A stretch of 24,272 nucleotides of DNA from CAYGTS01 sp964352905 (GCA_964352905.1 CAYGTS010000025.1:1-24272), one strand, 5' to 3'. Shown: positions 8,721-16,702, counted from the first letter of the stretch. Translations and numbers: made by a program. The notes: a model not told the origin generated them from the letters alone.

Positions 8721-9583
8721 AAAGTTAATTCCTTATTAATTGATTTTAATTCTAACTTAAAAGGAACAAGAGCTGTATTATCGTTGTATGAAATAAACGT
8801 GGATCTCTCGTGAGAAAGGCCAAAATTGTGCACATCATTATAGGTAATAAATAACATTCTCCTATCGTAAGGCGATAAATTTTTTGTCGACGCATGTAAA
8901 AGATTAGCTGAAAAAAATATCACATCTCCTTTTTTTCCAGTAAATGATTGAATTTTCTCATCCTTTAAAGCAAGCAATAATTCTTCTTTTGAAATTGAAT
9001 AACGTAAATTACTAACTACCGTAGTGCCATTCTCACTAACATAACTGTCAGACCAACTTTTTTGCACACCAAGATCATCTGCATTTATTTTCGCTGAAAA
9101 ATATTCTTTGTGCACTGTTTTTCGATTATGTGATTTTGGGATAAACATTAATGGACTATTATAGAATAATACTTCATCAAACAATATTGCTGCGGTTATT
9201 AAATTGTTACCCTTTATAGAATCTAATTTATTCCAATAATAAAAATCCTCATGCCATTGAATTTCGCTACCATTCATAGCTTTTTTATGATTCAATTTAA
9301 TTTGATGAACATAAACTTTAGCATCTAATAAGCACATGGCTCGCATTAATAATGGATAAGACGAAATAATTTTCTTGATATTTTGATCGTCTTGATCTAA
9401 GTATACACTATATGGATCACCATTTTTCTCAGAGATGATTCTTTCAGGTTCTATTTTCCAGATTGAATCACAATATTCTGCAAAATATGAAACCATCTCC
9501 TCTGAAAATAGCGATCTCTCAATTAGATATCCATTTTCATGATATAAGTTCTTTTCTTTAAAAAAATCATTAACAAAACTCAT
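8717..9583 (-). CDS. PhyH-family Fe(II)/2-oxoglutarate dioxygenase
   Basis: This 288-residue protein belongs to the phytanoyl-CoA/ectoine hydroxylase family. The iron triad is visible: HxD in WHEDFYYW (His111, Asp113) and distal His230 in ANLLHAS. Arg241/242 in YDRRML should bind 2-oxoglutarate. The FIPKSHNR segment also matches the family's IPGSH motif. It probably hydroxylates, or otherwise oxidises, an unactivated carbon of an amino acid or peptide intermediate. The start is ATG 9583, with GAGGAG 8 nt upstream, overlapping the aminotransferase stop as ATGA; a GTG at 9589 is less likely. Confidence 0.88.
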   Translation of the reverse strand: MSFVNDFFKEKNLYHENGYLIERSLFSEEMVSYFAEYCDSIWKIEPERIISEKNGDPYSVYLDQDDQNIKKIISSYPLLMRAMCLLDAKVYVHQIKLNHKKAMNGSEIQWHEDFYYWNKLDSIKGNNLITAAILFDEVLFYNSPLMFIPKSHNRKTVHKEYFSAKINADDLGVQKSWSDSYVSENGTTVVSNLRYSISKEELLLALKDEKIQSFTGKKGDVIFFSANLLHASTKNLSPYDRRMLFITYNDVHNFGLSHERSTFISYNDNTALVPFKLELKSINKELTL

Positions 9584-10710
9584 AAGCACAACTCCTCTAT
9601 GAGAGGTAATTTTTTAGTAGAAAGAGATTTTTTATTTTTATAAAAAAACGAATCATTAATTAATTTTATTGTTGAATAAATAAAATCTTTTTCATAACAA
9701 TAGGGTATCCTTAAAAATGGCAACCTGCTTCCATAGTAATTTTCAGATGTTGATAATAAAATTTTATTTTTTAACAAAAATGAATCTGCAAATTGCCCAA
9801 CGTCTTTACCATAAAATGGGATTGTATATTGTAGACCGCCTGATGGTTTATTGAAATTTAAATTTCTATACCGATCAATAATTTCTAACTTGATAAAATC
9901 TTTTGTTATCTTAATGTTATTTTTTAACTCATTGTTACCAAGTTGTATTATATCGCGAGCTAATACTTGATTATTCGCCGGTATGCTAATTTGGTTTTTT
10001 TCAAGAATTCCTGCAAGTTTATAAATATTTTCTTTGCTTGAAATAATCCAACCTATACGTAAACCCGGAACTCCATAATTTTTACTCATCGAATTTATAA
10101 TAAAACATTTTTCTGTAATACCAGAAATCTGTAGCGGATTAACTATATTGCAATCATCGTCATAAAAATCATCATAGACCATATCACAGATGATTTCAGT
10201 ACCTAGCATAAGGAAATTTTTTATTTCATCGGTTGAAAGAATGGCACCAGTTGGATTATGTGGTGTGTTTATATATACGATACCTTTTTGCCCTGAAACA
10301 AGATAGTCTAATGACTGAATGAGCAATGAGGATTGTGCAAATTGCTTGGCTATATTACCAAACATAGGTAGTTGACAATATACTTCCCCTCTTCCCTTCA
10401 TTAGCAAAAATGCTGTAATAAGTGATATAGCATGCAAACCACCACATGTTACTAGTACATTTTCTGGCATTATATTCAATCTATATTTATTGTTTTCTCT
10501 TTCACAAATTGTCTCTCGCAAAGATTCTAAACCAAATGCGGATTCATAGCGATTTAAATCAGATTGCTTACTATGAAATAAAAAAGCATGATTATTATTT
10601 TGTGGTATATTTTCAAAAAATGGCGTCCATCCTACTATATTTTTTATTGCATAACTTATCCGTTGCTCCAACACACTAATATCATTATTTTTTTTTGTAA
10701 AACGTCTCAT
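9580..10710 (-). CDS. PLP-dependent class I/II aminotransferase
   Basis: This 376-residue fold-type I enzyme contains HNPTG (Asn152), YDDFYDD (Tyr179 region) and the Schiff-base lysine Lys210 in NSMSKNYGVPGLRIGW. It also has an Arg in FLRIPY near the C-terminus that should bind the substrate carboxylate. It would interconvert an amino acid and its 2-oxo acid. It lies directly downstream of the keto-acid methyltransferase-like gene with an ATGA overlap. That pairing fits a cycle of transamination, C3 methylation of the oxo acid, and transamination back, as known for 3-methylarginine. Substrate not predictable. Confidence 0.88.
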   Translation of the reverse strand: MRRFTKKNNDISVLEQRISYAIKNIVGWTPFFENIPQNNNHAFLFHSKQSDLNRYESAFGLESLRETICERENNKYRLNIMPENVLVTCGGLHAISLITAFLLMKGRGEVYCQLPMFGNIAKQFAQSSLLIQSLDYLVSGQKGIVYINTPHNPTGAILSTDEIKNFLMLGTEIICDMVYDDFYDDDCNIVNPLQISGITEKCFIINSMSKNYGVPGLRIGWIISSKENIYKLAGILEKNQISIPANNQVLARDIIQLGNNELKNNIKITKDFIKLEIIDRYRNLNFNKPSGGLQYTIPFYGKDVGQFADSFLLKNKILLSTSENYYGSRLPFLRIPYCYEKDFIYSTIKLINDSFFYKNKKSLSTKKLPLIEELCL

Positions 10711-11780
10711 TTAGACACCTTTTTGAGTAAAAACCCTATTTCAAGACCAGTTGAATCTACATTTTTATCTGTAGACTCAACTGATATACATTCTAGACCT
10801 ATAGAGCCAAATATATCTAACCATTCACTGGGTGAAATTAATTTCTGCTGAGTAAAATAATGTAATAAATAATATGGATTATAGTAAGCTTTTGCTAATG
10901 GGTGATCCATAATGTTTTCATCTTGTATTTTATTATCTACTTCAATTATTATTAAATATATTCCTGGAAATTTTTCAATAATTTTTTTTAAAAAGTCCTT
11001 AACTCCATCTGCTCCATCTTGACCTAATATTTCATGTAGAACAAAACCTAATACAATTAAGTCTGGAGAATCATTACTTATATTACTGTTCATGAATTCT
11101 TGTGCCGTCAAATTATAGACGGTAATTCGATCATCTAATTTTTTATTTTTGACTTCTTCACAAGCCAGCTTAAAGCCATCAAGAGAAGGTTCTACACCGA
11201 TTGCTTTAATATCAGAAAATTGTTTACAAAAAGTAGTTAAATATGCTGCATTACCGCAACCAAGATCCAGAAGACAGGAAAATTTCTTTCCTGCTTTCAT
11301 CATTAGTGACCTTGTTAATGGAATAGCATCGTATTGACTAATACCACAACTACCAAGCCCAACTAATTCTGCTTTTCTGGAGCAATAGGAATCTTTATTC
11401 TCTGTCATGTTTTCTAACATTTCATGAAATGTTAACCCATATCCACCAATCAACATTGTATACCATGGCTCAGCTAGCTTTAACTCTTTCCCTTGACTAG
11501 TAAGACTAATTAAGTCATTTTTTATATTGATAATTTTTTCATTATGCAAATACCAAAAAAATCCTAATAATTTTTTTTCATTAAAATTATATTTTGAATA
11601 AAAAAATTTGATTTTACGTTCTTTCTCATAAAGGTCATTAAAAATTTTGCTAGAAAACAAATGGTTTATAGCAATTGCTAATACATATGATCGTATTGGT
11701 TGGATATTTTTAGAGATCTTAATCTCGAACCTATCCTCAATAGTAAGATTATTTAATTTTTCATGTGCTACATAAGTCAT
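10707..11780 (-). CDS. SAM methyltransferase, alpha-keto-acid C-methyltransferase-like
   Basis: This 357-residue protein has an N-terminal helical and winged-helix region followed by a class I SAM domain: motif I is LLDLGCGNAAYL (residues 170-181), with the ribose-binding acid in GVEP (Glu197). Outside the SAM core it carries PWYTMLIGGYG, GSCGISQYD and DHPLAKAYYNPYYLLH. As I recall them, these are hallmarks of the MrsA/SgvM/MppJ group, which methylates C3 of 2-oxo acids; MppJ uses a non-heme iron, and the Asp292-His293/His307 cluster could be the metal site. The neighbouring aminotransferase supports the assignment. Motif memory rather than a search underlies the subfamily call. The substrate (oxo-Arg, phenylpyruvate, branched-chain or other) is open. 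Confidence 0.75.
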   Translation of the reverse strand: MTYVAHEKLNNLTIEDRFEIKISKNIQPIRSYVLAIAINHLFSSKIFNDLYEKERKIKFFYSKYNFNEKKLLGFFWYLHNEKIINIKNDLISLTSQGKELKLAEPWYTMLIGGYGLTFHEMLENMTENKDSYCSRKAELVGLGSCGISQYDAIPLTRSLMMKAGKKFSCLLDLGCGNAAYLTTFCKQFSDIKAIGVEPSLDGFKLACEEVKNKKLDDRITVYNLTAQEFMNSNISNDSPDLIVLGFVLHEILGQDGADGVKDFLKKIIEKFPGIYLIIIEVDNKIQDENIMDHPLAKAYYNPYYLLHYFTQQKLISPSEWLDIFGSIGLECISVESTDKNVDSTGLEIGFLLKKVSK

Positions 11781-13036
11781 AATTTCATTTTCCTTTCTTC
11801 TGCATGATAATATCCAGTTTCTAATTTCGCTGTTTTTAATTTTTCAAAATCTTTGTATAGAATTCCAAAATTAGAGTTAGTTGCGATAATGCCACAAGCA
11901 GGTCCTGCTATCATATCTTCGGTAATATTGTCACCATCTTTAATATACCATTCCACATGGCTAGGAGATGACAGTTCAGGTAAATTTCCTCTGGTTATAT
12001 GGCCTAATTGTTTAGGAAGCCAACACCAAAAAGCATATTGATCTTCTTGAAATTTAATTTTGACATTATTTTCTACATCTGGATCAAATTGTAAAATAAA
12101 ATTTAATTGTTCTACGTCGATTCCAAGTATGCTATATGCAGCATTTGATAGCATACCACCCGGAGCACGCGAGGCTATTTCTAAAAATATTAATTTATCA
12201 TCGGGAGTTAGGAAAAACTCCAAATGATAAACACAACAAGTTACTTCCCCTAATTTCCTTATTACTTTCTCACCAAACTCTATTGCTCTTTGAAATAGAG
12301 GGTTATTTCTTGGTAAAAATATACTTCCTATAGGTTCACCGTCATCAAAACACAAACATGGATTTAGATATTCACCAACCAATAACGAATGTAATTTACC
12401 TGATTTATCACAATAAATATTACAGTGGAACATTTTTCCTGATATAAATTCTTCAATTTCATATTCCGGACCTGCATTTCTTAACCATGTAATTAATTGA
12501 CGTTCAGATTTTAAAAGCTTAACCCCACGATTATTTGATCCAATTGCTGGTTTCCCAATTAATGGAAAGGAAAAACTTTTTCTTATAAAACTCAAGTCGC
12601 TATCGGCATTATTAGTCAGCTTATAAAAATTTGGCGTTAAAAAATCATGGCTATCTCTTGTTAAGACACTTTTCATTATTATTTTATTAAAGTATTGCTC
12701 AGTAAAAATAGAACATCCGTAAAATACGTTATATTTCTCTCTTAATTTATTTAAAATAATCAGACTATATTCGTCATTGCTTACAAAGTATAATTTAATT
12801 TCTTTACCTATTTTATTTTCTTTTAGATAACTTTCAACTAAATTAGAAATATGTTCAATATCAAATATTCTAACTGTAATATTTTTTTTAAAATGAGGAT
12901 AATTAGTGCCTATGCTTAATCTAAGCAGATTTGACGTTAACAATACGAAAGATATATTAGGGTAGCTGTCTGCTATATTTTTCCAATTGCAGCGTATTGG
13001 TTGAACATTCTGTAACACAAAAACAATACTATTCAC
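11777..13036 (-). CDS. ATP-grasp ligase, L-amino-acid ligase/BacD-like
   Basis: This is the first gene of the biosynthetic operon. It has a Rossmann-like N-terminal domain, ATP-binding FPLIGKPAIGSNNRGV, and the C-terminal metal-binding run HLEFF followed by IFLEIASRAPGG. That last pattern is typical of carboxylate-amine ligases such as the L-amino-acid alpha-ligases BacD and RizA, which make dipeptides through an acyl-phosphate. I prefer GTG 13036 (419 residues) because GGGAGA sits 7 nt upstream. ATG 13051 would add five residues and has GGGGA only 12 nt away. The 3' end overlaps the methyltransferase gene as ATGA. It probably joins the methylated or oxidised amino acid to a second one. Confidence 0.8.
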   Translation of the reverse strand: MNSIVFVLQNVQPIRCNWKNIADSYPNISFVLLTSNLLRLSIGTNYPHFKKNITVRIFDIEHISNLVESYLKENKIGKEIKLYFVSNDEYSLIILNKLREKYNVFYGCSIFTEQYFNKIIMKSVLTRDSHDFLTPNFYKLTNNADSDLSFIRKSFSFPLIGKPAIGSNNRGVKLLKSERQLITWLRNAGPEYEIEEFISGKMFHCNIYCDKSGKLHSLLVGEYLNPCLCFDDGEPIGSIFLPRNNPLFQRAIEFGEKVIRKLGEVTCCVYHLEFFLTPDDKLIFLEIASRAPGGMLSNAAYSILGIDVEQLNFILQFDPDVENNVKIKFQEDQYAFWCWLPKQLGHITRGNLPELSSPSHVEWYIKDGDNITEDMIAGPACGIIATNSNFGILYKDFEKLKTAKLETGYYHAEERKMKL

Positions 13037-13527
13037 TATAATATCTCCCATGAAAACTTTTATTCCCCATTTAAAGACTAATCAATTTTAAATAAGCGGA
13101 TAGACATTAAACACATACTGTATGAATGTCAAATTTTTATATTTTATATAATGAAACTTAACTCAATTTTGTATAAGAATAGTTATGAAATGAGTAATTT
13201 TTAAACAAAATTTATACCTTAACTTTATGCTTGTATAATTATTGTTCAATACAAACATTGCTGGAAGCTAAAAAACATTTCCCTAGTTTTTTGCTATCGT
13301 TCCTACTGTGATGCATGAATGGTCTTTGCAAGAACTTGTCGCACTCAATTCAAGCTTTTCATTACTGAGAAATTAAAATTGAACTTTTTAATTTAGCCTG
13401 ATAGACTGCGCTTACATCTTAAAACTAATGTCAATTTAGAATAGTTTGGAAATTAAGATGATTGCAAAATTTGTGTTCAACTGATTGTGTAAAACACTAA
13501 TTCATTTTAATCAATGGGAGAAATTTT
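13037..13527. other. Divergent control region between operon and oxidase gene
   Basis: No gene is visible in these 491 bases. Besides the minus-strand promoter described separately, a plus-strand promoter is plausible: TTGAAC (13379-13384), 17-bp spacer, TAGACT (13402-13407). A looser inverted repeat TTGTAT/ATACAA (13231-13236, 13249-13254) lies between them. The downstream gene has GGGAG 7-8 nt before its ATG. The minus-strand metabolite operon and the oxidase-rubredoxin-transporter genes thus share one regulatory space. Confidence 0.45.
13104..13132 (-). promoter_or_regulatory. Promoter with embedded dyad for biosynthetic operon
   Basis: Read on the minus strand, a perfect TTGACA (13127-13132) is followed by a 17-bp spacer and TAATGT (13104-13109), a weak -10 element. 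The spacer contains the palindrome CATAC-T-GTATG (13114-13124), and GACATT/AATGTC arms (13103-13108, 13125-13130) flank it. A dyad between -35 and -10 is a classic repressor position. Which of the four local regulators would bind is unknown. Confidence 0.5.
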
Positions 13528-14280
13528 ATGGAAGCTACTGCAGAAATCATTGAAACCAATTTAACATTAAATCCAAAATTGAGAGAAGATCAAAAAGCAC
13601 CACTTTCGGCATCACTACAGAAATTTTTAACAGCTTGGGATGATGAATACAGGGAGCGTGTATCAGATATTCCTCTGTTCAACACAGAACCTAATCTTGA
13701 ATGGCCAACAGAGCAAAAACAATTTTTTGGCAAAATATTTTATCATGCTAGAGGTCATTTAAGTGACTTTCTTTGGTATATGGGTAACGTTGCTCCTAAC
13801 GTAAAGTCAAAAGAGCTTGTATTATACAATTATGCTGAAGAATTTGGAGGTCATTCTCCGTCTCATGAACAACTTTATTTCTTTTTTACTAAAGAGTTGG
13901 GTATACCCTCCCCACATGAAGTTACTGATCAAAAATATTATTTACCATTTTTAAAAGAATTTAATGATGAACATCTAAACTGGTTAAAAAATAACGATTG
14001 GGACGGCTGTCTTGGTGCTTATTCTGCCTATGAAAGATTAGATAATTTGGATTATGTAAAACTATTAGAGTTAGCTAAAAACCTTGGTGCAAGTAAAAAA
14101 GGGTTAATCTTTTTTAAAGTGCACAGTGAAGTTGAACATTTTGATGCAACGACTGAACTATTAAACGAGTCTTGGAAACGTAATGAAGAAACTGTCAGAA
14201 AGGCTTTTGAATTTATTGCTAAACATCAGGAAAAAATGTGGCGACAGGTATCTGATGAGATTTTTAATTATGTTAAATAA
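13528..14280 (+). CDS. CADD/PqqC-like heme-oxygenase-fold oxidase
   Basis: This 250-residue helical protein resembles CADD-type non-heme dimetal oxidases (the chlamydial para-aminobenzoate synthase group). Aligned motifs are YAEEFGGHSPSHEQL (Glu104/105, His113), SAYERLD (Glu169) and HSEVEHFD (His199, Glu203, His204, Asp206). The last motif differs from the usual H-x3-D-x2-H because a His follows the Glu and Asp replaces the final His, so the ligand set may be unusual. GGGAG precedes the ATG. A rubredoxin gene begins 30 nt downstream and is the likely electron donor. A second copy with a nonsense codon lies at 21873-22586. Folate-precursor synthesis or a tailoring step for the metabolite are both possible. 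Confidence 0.75.
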   Translation: MEATAEIIETNLTLNPKLREDQKAPLSASLQKFLTAWDDEYRERVSDIPLFNTEPNLEWPTEQKQFFGKIFYHARGHLSDFLWYMGNVAPNVKSKELVLYNYAEEFGGHSPSHEQLYFFFTKELGIPSPHEVTDQKYYLPFLKEFNDEHLNWLKNNDWDGCLGAYSAYERLDNLDYVKLLELAKNLGASKKGLIFFKVHSEVEHFDATTELLNESWKRNEETVRKAFEFIAKHQEKMWRQVSDEIFNYVK

Positions 14281-14310
14281 ATTTGAAACAATAGAACGAG
14301 CCAATTGATT

Positions 14311-14475
14311 ATGAAGAGTTACATGTGCACTATATGTGGCTTAATGTATCATGAGCAAGAAGGCTGGCCTGAAGAAGGAATTTCCCCTGGAACAAAATGG
14401 GAAGACGTCCCTGAAAACTGGGAATGTCCGCAATGTGGAGCTAAAAAGTCAGATTTCGATATGGAAGAAATCTGA
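14311..14475 (+). CDS. Rubredoxin
   Basis: This 54-residue protein has two Fe-binding CxxC motifs: CTIC (Cys6, Cys9) and CPQC (Cys39, Cys42). The characteristic aromatic and turn residues lie between them (GWPEEGI, KWEDVPENWECP). Its length is typical of single-domain rubredoxins. It starts at ATG 14311, 30 nt after the CADD-like oxidase stop, without a strong ribosome binding site, so coupling is likely. The coding sequence shares DNA with a spurious 5' extension of the MFS frame. It should deliver electrons to the neighbouring oxidase; no rubredoxin reductase is visible. Confidence 0.93.
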   Translation: MKSYMCTICGLMYHEQEGWPEEGISPGTKWEDVPENWECPQCGAKKSDFDMEEI

Positions 14476-14485
14476 CTTACGCTTT

Positions 14486-15700
14486 TTGCGAAATACATAC
14501 CAAGTGACGCGCGGTATTACTTATATTATTGCGGTAGTATTCTTGTCTCTACAATTTTTTTTACAAATTGCTTCTACGGTAATGGTAAAGCCGTTGATGA
14601 ATGATTTTAACATTAGTGAATTAGGTATTAGTTCCTTATCTGCAACATTATTCTACGGCTATATTTTTTGGCTTATACCGGCTGGCTTCATGTTAGACTA
14701 TCTTGGTTCTAAAAAGTCAATACTTTTTGCTTGCTTAGCTCTAGGATTTGGTAGTTTAATATTTGGCTATAGTCATAACATTTCTGTCGCTGTTGTAGGT
14801 CGCTTTATGATGGGGATGGGATCGTCATATGCCTTTATTAATTTATTATATATTACAAATTTACATTTTTCTCTTAAAAATTTTGCATTTCTAGCTGGAT
14901 TAGGAGAGGCCTTTTCAATACTAACAGCTTCAATCTGTGCCATGACATTACCTCTATGGATTTCGAAGTATGGTTGGCGCTTCATTATAATTTTGAGTGG
15001 ATGGTTCAGTTTAATTTTATTTATTATTGCTATTCTATTATTTGAAAATAATTATAAGATTAAAAAAAACTCTCATATAAACTGGCAAATAATTACTCAA
15101 TTATTTTTAAGATTAGCTAGAGATAAGCAATTATGGCTGCTTGGCATGTATGGCTTATGCGTGTTCTCATTAATCACTGTTTTTAGTTCACTGTGGGGTA
15201 CGCCATTTATTACAAATGTTTATCATTACGATATAAGAAATGCTACTACTGCTGTAATGATGGTGCCTTTAGGGATTGGAGCTGGATGTTTATGTATTGG
15301 ATTTGCAGCAAGAGTATTTAGCAATAAGCAAATCATGTTAGTGGCATCAATTATTTGTGCACTATTAATGTCAATGATAATTTATATTCCAGGAATTAAA
15401 TTTATTTCATTACTGTTGTTATTGTTCTTTTGTGGTTTTTTTAGTGCAACGTATATTCAAGTCTATTCAGTTGCACAAAAATCTTATGCAGTTGAGATAC
15501 ATGGAAGCATAATGTCAATTATTACAATTATTATTATGGGTGGAGCTCCTGTTTTACAAATACTTTTGGGCTGGTTACTGCACACAAAATTTTTTAATAT
15601 GACAGACAACGTTATGCTTAGTTTTCGTTTATCATTTTTAATTATTCCGTTATGCTTAATAATCGCTTTTATAATAGCATTACGTTTAAACAAAAAATAA
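14486..15700 (+). CDS. MFS transporter
   Basis: This is a major facilitator superfamily protein with about twelve hydrophobic helices. The helix 2-3 loop motif GFMLDYLGSKKSILF matches the MFS signature (G-x-L-x-D-x-x-G-x-[KR]). The frame is open from ATG 14351, but residues from 14351 to about 14475 are the rubredoxin gene read in another frame, so that start is wrong. TTG 14486 gives 404 residues and about nine residues before the first helix; GTG 14504 is an alternative. No good Shine-Dalgarno is near either, and the rubredoxin stop 10 nt upstream suggests coupling. It probably exports the metabolite made by the divergent operon. Confidence 0.85.
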   Translation: MRNTYQVTRGITYIIAVVFLSLQFFLQIASTVMVKPLMNDFNISELGISSLSATLFYGYIFWLIPAGFMLDYLGSKKSILFACLALGFGSLIFGYSHNISVAVVGRFMMGMGSSYAFINLLYITNLHFSLKNFAFLAGLGEAFSILTASICAMTLPLWISKYGWRFIIILSGWFSLILFIIAILLFENNYKIKKNSHINWQIITQLFLRLARDKQLWLLGMYGLCVFSLITVFSSLWGTPFITNVYHYDIRNATTAVMMVPLGIGAGCLCIGFAARVFSNKQIMLVASIICALLMSMIIYIPGIKFISLLLLLFFCGFFSATYIQVYSVAQKSYAVEIHGSIMSIITIIIMGGAPVLQILLGWLLHTKFFNMTDNVMLSFRLSFLIIPLCLIIAFIIALRLNKK

Positions 15701-15805
15701 ATATAGCCATTTACTCTGCAGATAAAAACATCCATATTTAGGCTAAAATCAGCTCCTATTATTTGGCTCTTCCCCAGAATATTAGGAATCACCGTCCTTC
15801 CAGGA

Positions 15806-16405
15806 ATGCCAGTGGCATCAATGGTCCATTTAATAGAAATAGGGATTGTAGTATTTTACTCTAGCCCGTCTTCAACTCCTACAAGTGGTTACAGTAAGCA
15901 ACTTCATGAACTATTGTTTGGCCGAAATCGTCCATTTGCTGCAGTGGCTTCTTTCGCAGGCCCTTTCCGACAAGAGGTGATATATTATCAGTTTATACCT
16001 GAAAAAAACGACGATAAAGTTAAATACTCCTTATTTGAAAATGATTATCAGTATAGTGGAATTATCTCCATAGCGAGGAATGAACCCTGTACTTTTGAAA
16101 CTGTTTCGCATAAAATTTTTGAACAATCTCCAATACTCATGGGGCATCTTGCTTGGTTCACGCTTGCGATAGTGAAACGCTTAGCAGGAATCTATGCTGA
16201 TTTTGAGAATTTTTTTATAAGCCAGGCGGAAGAAGCTAAAACCAACGACCCTTATTATTTTAAAAATATTTTTCGAGAATTGCTTGGTTATCTTGATTTA
16301 ATTATCAATAATTTAAAAATTCTTTCTATGCAAGAACCTAGCATATTACCGCACTACCAAGCATTAACCTACTATTTTGATAAAATTAAGGAGTTTTTAG
16401 TATAA
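15806..16405 (+). CDS. Unknown protein, probably truncated by an in-frame stop
   Basis: I do not recognise this 199-residue protein. It is soluble in composition, has a hydrophobic N-terminal stretch (HLIEIGIVVFYSS) and is largely helical in its C-terminal half. The frame stays open upstream to 15707 without an ATG, and AGGA abuts the ATG at 15806, so the start is doubtful; ATG 15821 is an alternative. Directly after TAA 16403-16405 the same frame is open for another 90 codons, which suggests a gene of about 290 codons cut by a nonsense mutation. Confidence 0.55.
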   Translation: MPVASMVHLIEIGIVVFYSSPSSTPTSGYSKQLHELLFGRNRPFAAVASFAGPFRQEVIYYQFIPEKNDDKVKYSLFENDYQYSGIISIARNEPCTFETVSHKIFEQSPILMGHLAWFTLAIVKRLAGIYADFENFFISQAEEAKTNDPYYFKNIFRELLGYLDLIINNLKILSMQEPSILPHYQALTYYFDKIKEFLV

Positions 16406-16678
16406 AATCATAATGTTTTACTGTATACAAATACCGAACTTACAAGATTAGATAGATCCGAAGGTTCATTTTCATATAGTATATCAAGTCTTTTTGACGG
16501 ACATCATGCAACATTATTTCCTAGACATCGTAATCTTTCTATGCCCATTTCATCCGAAGAGCAACAAAATAAAATTCAAGAGTTACGAAAATATCTGACA
16601 AATGTTAGTAATTTTGCTTTGAGTAACCCAGATATTATGCCGCAGATTGATTATCATCCTGGCAAGCGATTTAATTAG
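16406..16678 (+). pseudogene. C-terminal remnant of the preceding gene
   Basis: In the same frame as 15806-16405, immediately after its TAA, 90 codons read NHNVLLYTNTELTRLD... to a TAG at 16676-16678 and look like ordinary coding sequence. The only in-frame ATGs are late (in LSMPISS), and I see no ribosome binding site. One base change in the TAA would restore one long frame. A strong hairpin begins at the final stop, marking the natural 3' end of the gene. Confidence 0.5.
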
Positions 16679-16702
16679 CAGCAGTACAAAACTGCTGCTA
16701 AT
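16674..16702. terminator. 12-bp perfect hairpin between convergent genes
   Basis: ATTAGCAGCAGT (16674-16685) and ACTGCTGCTAAT (16691-16702) form a perfect 12-bp stem around ACAAA. It starts at the stop of the plus-strand unknown gene and lies 29 nt beyond the stop of the minus-strand gene at 16732. No long T run follows on either strand, so termination may be bidirectional but is not the textbook form. Confidence 0.6.

Noticed and set aside
14351..14475. N-terminal extension of the MFS protein from ATG 14351
   Set aside because: This DNA is the rubredoxin gene in another frame, with all four cysteines and a typical length.
14773..15792. Minus-strand ORFs across the MFS gene and its 3' flank
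   Set aside because: They are antisense shadows of the transporter, with no matching family motifs.
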